Below, one piece after another: positions 44,201 through 51,816 of a stretch of 64,000 nucleotides of DNA. Made by a program: the position numbers and the translations under genes. Position 1 is the first letter of the stretch; each line of letters begins with the position of its first letter. This DNA is from Lepiota brunneoincarnata (Eukaryota > Basidiomycota > Agaricomycetes > Agaricales > Agaricaceae): NCBI GenBank assembly GCA_023014365.1, contig JAEBUN010000029.1:1-64000 (forward strand). Direction: 5' to 3'. The notes beneath the pieces are model-generated. The model did not search any database. It was not told where the DNA came from and worked only from the letters and a program-made list of their open reading frames with translations.

Positions 44201-45036
44201 CCTACAGAAAGACGTCCTGGATTTGTGTCAAGATGCAGTAGGTCCTCAAATTATAGTGTATTATGATGCTCATATTTCTGCCTGCAAAGTTCAAGGACCG
44301 TTATGAACGACTCCGACTTGATGCAGTGAACACTACAGCTTTGAGTTTGGAAACCAGATCAATTACAAAAAAACCAAAAACACAAGAGCTTTTGCATGGG
44401 ACAGATTCTGATTCCGATATTGATGTTACCATGTCAGGGCCTTCAGATAATGCTTGGATGGTTGAGTTTGAATGCTACATCAATACAAATGACTTTGTCC
44501 CTCCTGGCATGACTGTTGTGGCATGGTGGGGCATAAGTCATCTTTGCAGATTCAAAAATTCTCACTTACTTGTCTTTAGATCAATGCCCTTGTTATCCAA
44601 TTGCAGCATCACTTGCCCGTGATTACTTTGCCATTATGGCATCATCAGTATCAAGTGAACGTGCTTTCTCATCAGCTGGGCTTACCATCAGTAAGCGATG
44701 CAATTGGCTCAAGGGAGATATTGTTGAAGCATTGCAGTGTTTAAAATGTATGTACCATAATGATCTCATTTTCCAAGACATTGTAGTGGCTACAGAGGAG
44801 GAGGAGGACCTCAAGGGGATGGATCTTGAACTGGTGGCTGATGAAAAGATCACTGGCAATGTCAATGAAGGTTTTACATGGGATAGCTTGCTTGTAGATG
44901 ATGAAGGGTTGTACGAGAATGAGGAGTAGATGGTTTCTATGTCACTACAAGCAGGAAAGCAGTGGCTCAAGCCTGAGCCCCTCAGAGCAGAGCCTTAGCC
45001 ACAGCTTTCAGGCTGAGCTGGGCTGTAACAACACTA
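41279..45036 (+). mobile_element. hAT superfamily DNA transposon, 3758 bp
   Basis: Exact 8-bp target duplication ATGGTGAT (41271-41278 and 45037-45044), terminal TAGTGATGTG / inverse of TAGTGTTGTT, and subterminal repeats built on GCTCAGC/CTGAGCC at both ends. It encodes one transposase with introns. Inserted in the transposase gene of a Tc1-like element. Confidence 0.9.
41539..44929 (+). pseudogene. hAT transposase, multi-exon, degenerate
   Basis: Order of blocks: a BED-type zinc finger (Cys pair 'CKTC' near 42160, then 'RRHMASQHKAC' near 42270-42300), the helical region (42377-42780), the start of the RNase H-like fold with 'HVTCDNAANNGTM' (about 43125), 'CLAHIINLATQAL' (about 43290), 'KVWWGSTYVML' (about 43590), and the C-terminal dimerisation domain 'ASSVSSERAFSSAGLTISKR' (44640-44700). 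Short introns separate the blocks (for example after 43238 and 43645). Stops within BED and central blocks suggest a pseudogene, but unresolved introns leave some doubt. The start at 41539 is tentative. Confidence 0.72.
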
Positions 45037-45672
45037 ATGGTGATCTATTTGTCACCACTTTGGAGGATGAACTCAAGGGGAGTCTGAAGTAGTATGACAA
45101 AGAGGTGGAGGATATTGTCTTTCAACAAGATAATGATCCTAAACATAGGTGCATCAAGGCTCAAAAATGGTTCAAAGCAGCTGAAATGGAGGTTATGGTG
45201 TAGCCCCCACAATCTCCAGACCTCAATCCAATTGAACATTTGTGGACTCACCTTAAAATCAAGTTAGGGGAGTATGACACTCCACCTCAGGGAATAGAAG
45301 AATTATGGAAGAGGACACAAAAGGAATGGGATCAGATTCCAGCAGAAGTGTATCAGAATCTGATAGAAAGTATGCCTGATAGGGTTCAGGCTGTCTTGGA
45401 TGCCAGGGGAGGTTATACAAAGTACTAAAAGTGTAATTATTGGTAATTTCTTAGAGATGGACAAAACCCTTCCAATGACCTTAAATGATTGTTTAATTCA
45501 CTGACTTCCCAAAATGGCATATGATGTAATGACATTTGGCAGGGCGATATATGAGTCATATAGGTATTCCCAATTAAAATATGAAGGTTTCATCTTTAGT
45601 AGGTAGGCAGTTATTAACATATTTGTTGAAGTATAAAAATCATTGGAAGGGTTTTGTCCCTTACTGTATCTA

Positions 45673-45854
45673 CGAGCTTACGCTCGTGTGCCTTCAGCAC
45701 ACATATTTGGGCGACTTTGGCATTGTTTGACAAAGCGCGCTGGACCTTCGGCCTGCATGTCAGAACGAAGGGAACAACTGCTGACATAATTACAAAAGCT
45801 GACCAATTCTGACTAAGCTGACTAATTCAGGGTCCACGTCCCATTCTTTATAGA
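45673..45854 (-). mobile_element. Mini-Helitron, 182 bp, last unit of a head-to-tail series
   Basis: On the minus strand it begins TCTATAAAGAATGGGACG at 45854 and ends with hairpins GTGTGCTGAAGGCACAC and CGAGCGTAAGCTCG at 45673. The next base is T, as expected for A^T insertion. Middle sequence (repeated 'TTAGTCAG', 'GGCCGAAGGTCC') matches the copy at 39905-40125. Confidence 0.8.
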
Positions 45855-47854
45855 CGAGCTTACACTCGTGTGCCTTCGGCACACCTATTTGGGCGACTTT
45901 AGCATTATAGGAAGATTTGAGTGAAAACAAAGTTTTTTGGAAGTCACATGACTTTGTTTACTAATGTTTGGTATTGAATGAATTGATCACATGATCTTAT
46001 TTGATGACCTTAGCATTATCTGAACAGATGCCCAGACCCTTTGGCCTGGGCACTTGGAGTATGTGCTAATTGTTTATATTATCTGAAGCTTAGCATTGTC
46101 TAAGTATATTATGTTACTTATATCGTGAATACAGCATGAAAATGACCACAATCCATCCATTTAGCATTGTCTGAATATGTTGTGTTACTTATATCTTGAC
46201 CACAGCAGGAAACTGATCACAATCTAGCCTTGTCTGAATATCTTATGCTACTTATATCTTGAATACAGCAGGAAACTGATCACAATCCATGGCTTTGGCA
46301 TGCATGTGTGATCAATTTCCATCGCAATCTAGCATTGTCTGAATATCTTATATTACTTATGTTGTGAACATAGCAGGAAACTGACCACAATCCATGCCTT
46401 CGGCATGCATGTGTGGTCAATTTCCATCGTAATCTAGCATTATCTGAATATGTTATACTACTTATATCTTAAATACATCATGAAACTGACCACAATCCAT
46501 GCCTCCAGCATGCATGTGTGGTCAATTTCCATCACAATTTAGCATTATCCTAATCATGTTACTTATAGCTTGGACATAGTATGGGTGTGTGGTCACTTAG
46601 TATTGATTATATCAAATTTCCACTATTAACTGAGCAGTTAGATTTATCTGTAATTTATTTCTAATTTTCCTGAAATTTTAATGATTATTTTTACAGTTTA
46701 TTTGTGATTTACAATGATGTTGGATGTATCCAATATTATCCAAATTTTTGGGAATTTATGCGTATTTTTAGCGAATTTTTATGGCTGGAGAGGGATGGTG
46801 GCATGGTGGACTGAGCGTGAGAAGCTCAGATGGGCATTGATCCGGATTTGTCAGCAATTGCCAGAATTTCGATGTTTCCAAAGAAATTCCAATTGCTCGA
46901 CTTCCCACCTATCGATTTATTTGTGGATTGTTTGGGGGCCATGGTGGAGATGTAAGACACGTGAATCCTAGGTTTGGCGCGAGGGGAATGAGTATATGAG
47001 TGGGGATATTGAATATCATGTACAATAGAAATTTGAGTATTCTACAATATTGTTCCTATTGATTTGGACCAGAAACTTGAGGGTATGTGCACCCAGATAT
47101 GGGGTAACATTTGCCAAAGCAGCGAAGATTTAGAATAATTGCAGGGCCCTGGGATGAATTTCCTTTTAAATTACAGTGTAATTACTATTCCTCCACATTC
47201 TCCCTATTGATTCTGTTCCAGATTTTTGCGAGGTCTTTGCAATCTGTACCCCAAAGGGGCCCCAAGGTATTGTAGCAATTGAGCCAGTGGAAGCCACTCG
47301 AAATGCGCTTTTTGCATTTTCCCCTCTGATGGGCCATCAAAGCCCATGTCCAATTGTTCAACATTCCACCTATCAATAAATACCCGTCAAATCAGGGGAT
47401 TGCCACGTTTATAGCCGCACCCCAATTCCAAATTCCCATAGAAAACGGAGATCTCTAGCACTGGGAATACCCCCATCAATATTCCCATCAAAGGTGTTGT
47501 CCCTTATTGTTCTCTCTATCGATTTGCTTCGCATCTTCGCCAGGACAGAGGGCCAATATGTCCCCCTTAGTCCCCAAAGTATCGCGTTGATTAACCTACT
47601 GTAGCACCCTCCATACCCCCTTCTTTCCCCGCAAAGATCAATTTATTCCTCAACATTCCTCCTATCGATCTTCTTTGTTTCTTCGCAGTTCACATCTCGC
47701 CACCCGCCCCCCCAGATAGCTAAGTTTATAGAGCCCCAAGCCTGCTCCTTGCAATCCTCCCTCCCAGCCAGCCAATCAAAACTGCTTAGTCACTATTAGT
47801 AAGAACTGACTCAGCAGCCATCATCCCACCCTCGACGTCCCATTCTATATAAGA
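45855..47854 (-). mobile_element. Non-autonomous Helitron, 2000 bp
   Basis: On the minus strand it starts TCTTATATAGAATGGGACG at 47854 and ends in the paired hairpins GTGTGCCGAAGGCACAC / CGAGTGTAAGCTCG at 45855. Its first 1.25 kb resembles the 5' leader of the long Helitron (62170-63500). Its last 0.7 kb resembles the unit entering at 63501. No coding sequence for Rep or helicase is present. Both ends abut other Helitron units directly. Confidence 0.78.
46091..46600. repeat. Imperfect tandem repeats with TTCG hairpins
   Basis: Units beginning TAGCATTGTCTGAATAT start at 46091, 46162, 46225, 46330, 46435 and 46540, so the last ones have a 105-bp period. Full units carry a hairpin such as CATGCCTTCGGCATG next to GTGTGGTCAATTTCC. 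The same unit appears at the right edge of the window (about 63870 on). Confidence 0.75.
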
Positions 47855-48176
47855 CTAGGGTAAGACCCTAGCTGTGCCTTCGGCACAGGGAGTATATTAA
47901 AAGAAGAGTTATAGTTGAGTTTGTAGTGAGATTGGCAAAATTTTGAGTTTTTTTGAGTCACATGACATTGTTTGTAACTGTTTTGATGTGTAGATCATTT
48001 ATACATTTGTCTATAGTAAGATAATCACCCCTGTGCCTTTGGCACAGGTATGATTCTCTTATTCTCATCTCATCTCCGAATAGACCACAATCCATGCCAA
48101 AGGCATGGATCATGGTCTATTTATTTTGACTTAATCTTTAACCATTGAATACCACAAATACTGTATAAATATCTAT

Positions 48177-49009
48177 CTACAATCTAAGTTGTCCAAACAC
48201 TTCATTGTACACTACATTTGGAGTCCTTCTGGTCTCATTATCCTCTGGTAACACTACTTTAATCCTGTCCCCAGATGTACATCTAGAAAATGCTACATAC
48301 AATTGGCCATGAGAAAATACTGATTGCTGTAAATTAATTCCTACATATGCAACTGATTGTCCTTGTGACTTATTAATGGTCATAGAAAAAGCAAGTCGAA
48401 TTGGAAACTGTATGCGCTGAAGGGGAACAGCCAAGTCCTCATTTGAGGGTGTCAACACAGTCCTTGGAATCATCACCATCTGTCCAGCAAATCGAGCATC
48501 TCCAGTAATAATCCTACACTGTAATACTCTGTGTCTGATTTCTGTCACAATCATCCTGGTCCCATTACAAAGTCCCTTCTCTGGATCCAAGTTTCTGAGG
48601 AGCATCACAGGACATCCAATCTTTAGTCTTAACTTTGACAATGGAAGCCCACTTGCTCTGAGTGAGTTCAAATACTCCACTGGATAAGGCTGGTAATTAT
48701 TCATCTGGTCATTCTCCAACAGCACAGAATCTGCACTATGCAGTGCATGAACCTCCCCTGGAAACTTGGCAAGGATTTCATCATTAATATCATCTACCTC
48801 ATCATTTCTGGCAGATAGAATTGTTCTGTCCAAGAAATAATCATCAGGTTTGTTGGGTTGAGCAATCCCAGGATAGGTAGATTCAATCAATCCATCCAAG
48901 TCAGGACAGCACATTCTGACAGGGATTTCAACCATTCCAGTATCATCCATGTTTCTTCCAGATCCAATATCCAACAGCCATGCAGCATGTTCTGCAGCCT
49001 CAGGAGAGT
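48177..49009 (-). pseudogene. Helitron Rep-helicase, C-terminal part (after gypsy insertion)
   Basis: Last 275 codons of the Pif1-like helicase domain: 'LLDIGSGRNMDDTGMVEIP', 'LDRTILSARNDEVDDINDE', 'GCPVMLLRNLDPEKGLCNGT', 'PIRLAFSMTINKSQGQSV' (motif V/VI region) and 'QLYVAFSRCTSGDRIKVVLP', ending at TAG 48177. It continues the frame of the part at 57309-61832. Joining 57309 to 49004 gives 'MRLRNSPEAAEHAAW' with no extra base. The open frame to 49040 is accidental, because it runs into the LTR. Inactive only through the insertion. Confidence 0.88.
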
Positions 49010-49707
49010 TGTTATGAACAGTCCAGACCGAGAGGAACAAGAATTACTGTTCGACTTTACAAGATGGGTACAGGAGACTACAGACCAACTACGGGCACAA
49101 GAATACGAAGACGAGGAAGGGGAATACTACACCGCCATGCAGGACCTGGCGAGAGAAGCAGGAATGGAGATAACCTTGGAGGATATATTGGAATACCCCG
49201 AGGACGAGGAAGATAACCATGGATCAACCGATCCAACCTCCGATACGGATGGAAGCACCGAGAGAATGGAGAGCGAGAATGGAGAAGACTCCATGGAGAT
49301 ACAATCGGGAGAAGGAGATTATGAGTCAGAGGAAAGCGATGGAACATCGCACAGCAGTAGCGAGAGTACTGACTCATTGTAATATAAATAACGCTAGGAT
49401 GCCATCAGCCAGGATGTGCATCATGGTCAGGACTGCGCACGACCAGTAGAACAGCCAAGTAACCTATAACGAGTATATAGCATCTCATAGGTATATAAGG
49501 CCTGTACAAGTAGAGATTAAAGCCCTAAGCTTTAATCTTGTTAACAGCGGTCGTTTACCTCTCTGCCTTAACTTGGCGTCTTCCCTCGTTATCTCATTGA
49601 GCGCGATCCACTAAGCTCTATAAGGCCAACCGTCTCGGACACCTTGTAGAGTGATTGAAGGCCGTCTCCAGTTATCCTCGGATACAGAAGGAGCACGGAT
49701 CATAACA
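49010..49707 (+). repeat. 5' LTR of the young gypsy
   Basis: TGTTATGAAC...GATCATAACA. Contains a TATA box (TATATAAGG at 49492-49500) and, 27 bp further, a 10-bp inverted repeat AGATTAAAGC/GCTTTAATCT (49513-49538) around the likely transcription start. The first 370 bp is an open frame of 122 codons (49014-49382) that lies in U3. Confidence 0.93.
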
Positions 49708-49709
49708 TT

Positions 49710-49721
49710 AGATTAAAGCTT
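49710..49721 (+). promoter_or_regulatory. Predicted primer binding site of the self-priming type
   Basis: AGATTAAAGCTT begins three bases after the LTR end. It does not start with TGG, as a tRNA-primed site would. It is fully complementary over 12 bases to AAGCTTTAATCT at 49527-49538, about 30 bp downstream of the TATA box, which is where the RNA should begin. This is the layout known from Tf1 and related chromoviruses. Confidence 0.7.
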
Positions 49722-49897
49722 CCTTTGGACAACCTCCATCGTACACCCCGTGGTATCGGTACGCCTTGTCGCTACCCTTCCACACCGGCAGACGATACGC
49801 TTTATCGCTATCCGAGTGCCAACCGTATCTGACGACACGCCTTGTCGCTGTCCGGTGATACACCCCCGTAGAGCAGGCCACCATACCCTCTGCACCC

Positions 49898-51721
49898 TTG
49901 GTCAGACGCACCGAAAGCGTTGATAGGTCATCCACACCTTTAAGTGTTGATTGGGATAACGCACCCGTAAGCGTTGTATACAGGTCATCCGCACCTTCAA
50001 GCGTCGATTGGGATAACGCACCCGTAAGCGTTGTATACAGGTCATCCGCACCTTCAAGCGTCGATTGGGATAACGCACCCGCAAGCGTTGTTTATTCACT
50101 CTCACCTTCACCTTCGACTTCCTCCCTCTTCACCCTGTCTACAAACCGAAACGACCCCCTTGCCACCGACTACGAAGAATCCAACAGTTCTGACTGGTCG
50201 ACAACCGACTCCGAACCCGACTTCACACCCCCTCCACCACGGACCCTAAAAAGAAAACAAAACCTATACCCCTCACTCGTTCACCCTCTGGTTCCGCACC
50301 GTACCCTACACAACCCACTGAGAGAGTTCAACGTCGAACAGAAGACCCAGGATACCCAGCACCCCCAGCATCAGTTCTTCAATCCCTACCTAAACAACCA
50401 CCACCTGAAAGAACTGCCACCTCTACCCGCTCAAAGCTCGGGGAGCCGATTCATAGAACATCTACCCCATCCTCCGGTCCTCAACCCTCAACAAGTACAA
50501 GAACTAGCGACAACACTTCGCAACAGAAACCCCCAAGAACATTCTCACCCCTCACATCACCACTTGGATCACCGGTACACTCACCGCCTCGATCCAGTTC
50601 CCCTGTACAATCCGAACCATCCGAAGTTAGCCCCACTACCGGGTCTATTCACACTTCCGACGAGGAATCCACAACCTCTGACATTAACAATATGGCCTCC
50701 TCCGCAAAAATTAACACACCCCCAACCTTTAATGGAGAGACCGACTACTTCCGCCTCTGGAAGGATGCAGTACAACTATACATCGATGCAAAGCCAGGAG
50801 CCTTTTCCGATGACAAGACCAAGATACAATTCGCCCTTTCATACATGTCCACCGGCCCCGCCGCAACATGGAGAGGAGCATTCTTGGAATCAAACAAAGA
50901 ACTTGATGGAAGCCAGACCCTTCCGACATGGAAGAAATTTCTCGAAGGACTTGATACATCCTTCGCCCCAAACAATGTCCCCGCCGACGCAATGGACAGA
51001 ATCCGCCACCTCAAACAGAATGGACGATATATCGACGATTACATATCCCAGTTCCAAATACTTGCCTATCAGGCCGACCTTGGAGATGGAGTGGCGGCGG
51101 TCAACTATTTCAAGAACGGGCTGGATCGCCCCGTCGCAATCAAGACAATTAGCCTCAATCCAGGAAACAAACTCAGCGACTGGTTCAAGCAAGCTCGAAC
51201 AGCATATCAAATACTACAAACTCAACGCGACTATATGCAAACTCGAGGAACTCCCTCGTTTTCAACGACTTCGCGCACTCGCCCATTTAAAGGGAAAAGA
51301 AATGCTTTTACGCGCCGTGTCCCACTGCCCTATCAAGCAACAGACCCTAACGCAATGGATATTGACCAACTCGCCGAAGCAGTCTACAACCTCGACTTTG
51401 AGGACGAGCCAGATCTACTCGCCGAGGAAGCTGATGAAGACGAGGAGACCGAAGAAGACAGACTCCACCAGTTGGTACAAGAACGCACCCGCGAAGCCCT
51501 CAATGCAATCCTCACGGACGCCCAAAGAAAGGATCTCAAAGAAAAGAGATGCTTCAACTGCCGCAAGACTGGACACTTCGCCCGCGAATGCCCCACCAAG
51601 AAAACAATATATCGCCGATCCGAATTACCCCGCAATTTGGATGCCAGAAACCAGTCAAATGCGATATCCAGAAGAAGACAAGCAAGTTATAGGAAGAAGA
51701 ATTCCCTATACAACATACTAG
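49898..51721 (+). CDS. Leader reading frame, Pro-rich, overlapping gag
   Basis: A 607-codon open frame. Its first third encodes three imperfect 19-residue repeats ('RSSAPSSVDWDNAPVSVVY'); then a Pro/Asn/His-rich stretch follows up to the gag start. From 50692 it runs in another frame over gag and may be only a shadow there. Whether the part before gag (about 265 residues) is translated is unknown. The same frame remains open in two long pieces of the decayed copy (27894-27316 and 27111-26365). No domain recognised. Confidence 0.4.
   Translation: MVRRTESVDRSSTPLSVDWDNAPVSVVYRSSAPSSVDWDNAPVSVVYRSSAPSSVDWDNAPASVVYSLSPSPSTSSLFTLSTNRNDPLATDYEESNSSDWSTTDSEPDFTPPPPRTLKRKQNLYPSLVHPLVPHRTLHNPLREFNVEQKTQDTQHPQHQFFNPYLNNHHLKELPPLPAQSSGSRFIEHLPHPPVLNPQQVQELATTLRNRNPQEHSHPSHHHLDHRYTHRLDPVPLYNPNHPKLAPLPGLFTLPTRNPQPLTLTIWPPPQKLTHPQPLMERPTTSASGRMQYNYTSMQSQEPFPMTRPRYNSPFHTCPPAPPQHGEEHSWNQTKNLMEARPFRHGRNFSKDLIHPSPQTMSPPTQWTESATSNRMDDISTITYPSSKYLPIRPTLEMEWRRSTISRTGWIAPSQSRQLASIQETNSATGSSKLEQHIKYYKLNATICKLEELPRFQRLRALAHLKGKEMLLRAVSHCPIKQQTLTQWILTNSPKQSTTSTLRTSQIYSPRKLMKTRRPKKTDSTSWYKNAPAKPSMQSSRTPKERISKKRDASTAARLDTSPANAPPRKQYIADPNYPAIWMPETSQMRYPEEDKQVIGRRIPYTTY
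49912..50090 (+). repeat. 57-bp direct repeats in the gypsy leader
   Basis: Units of exactly 57 bp start at 49961 and 50018 (GCACCCGTAAGCGTTGTATA), with a diverged unit before and a partial one from 50075. 57 is a multiple of 3, so the open frame is kept. The decayed relative at about 28010-28070 has a single unit. Confidence 0.85.
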
Positions 51722-51816
51722 AAGATGCAACCGACGAGGAAGTCGAGGACATCTACGAACATTTTGCAAATGAATCCAACCACCCAGATGCCCCTCTGGT
51801 TAAGGATTTTGCCTAA
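50692..51816 (+). CDS. gag: Gypsy Gag protein, 374 aa
   Basis: Forms the virus-like particle and binds the element's RNA. Residues about 1-200 are the retrotransposon capsid region ('TFNGETDYFRLWKDAVQLYI', 'TWRGAFLESN', 'DYISQFQILAYQADLGDG'). An acidic linker ('EEADEDEETEEDRLHQL') precedes the CCHC zinc knuckle 'CFNCRKTGHFAREC' (about residue 285-298), and a basic/acidic tail follows. Stop TAA at 51814. The pol frame opens at 51804 in the -1 frame, a 12-nt overlap, so pol is probably made by frameshift or reinitiation. No strong slippery heptamer is visible in the overlap. Confidence 0.93.
   Translation: MASSAKINTPPTFNGETDYFRLWKDAVQLYIDAKPGAFSDDKTKIQFALSYMSTGPAATWRGAFLESNKELDGSQTLPTWKKFLEGLDTSFAPNNVPADAMDRIRHLKQNGRYIDDYISQFQILAYQADLGDGVAAVNYFKNGLDRPVAIKTISLNPGNKLSDWFKQARTAYQILQTQRDYMQTRGTPSFSTTSRTRPFKGKRNAFTRRVPLPYQATDPNAMDIDQLAEAVYNLDFEDEPDLLAEEADEDEETEEDRLHQLVQERTREALNAILTDAQRKDLKEKRCFNCRKTGHFARECPTKKTIYRRSELPRNLDARNQSNAISRRRQASYRKKNSLYNILEDATDEEVEDIYEHFANESNHPDAPLVKDFA

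Larger units (their letters stand above)
40647..45428 (+). pseudogene. Tc1-like transposase split by hAT insertion
   Basis: The 5' part (40647-41278) and 3' part (45045-45428) together give the same protein as 28941-29957. It has stops ('MTQY' then stop; 'HAD' then stop) and frameshifts, for example near 40930. Its second catalytic region keeps both Asp ('QQDNDPKHRC', about 45117-45150). Dead, but informative for the ancestral active site. Confidence 0.85.
40339..45666 (+). mobile_element. Tc1-like element (same family as 28702) carrying a hAT insertion
   Basis: Ends CAGTAAGGGAC...GTCCCTTACTG, TA on both sides (40337-40338, 45667-45668), the same long inverted repeats as the copy at 28702. 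It lies inside the decayed gypsy and is split by a hAT element (41279-45036). Without the hAT it is about 1.56 kb, close to full length. Confidence 0.9.

Noticed and set aside
46091..46600. Possible CRISPR-like array
   Set aside because: Repeats are long, imperfect and contiguous, spacers are absent, and the context is a eukaryotic Helitron.
46714..46971. Short open frame in the 2-kb Helitron and its counterpart at 62218-62628
   Set aside because: The two related sequences do not keep the same frame or residues, so coding is unlikely.
48858..49382. 174-codon open frame crossing from helicase into LTR
   Set aside because: It starts in antisense helicase sequence and only by chance continues into the LTR frame. 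The real unit is the 122 codons from 49014.
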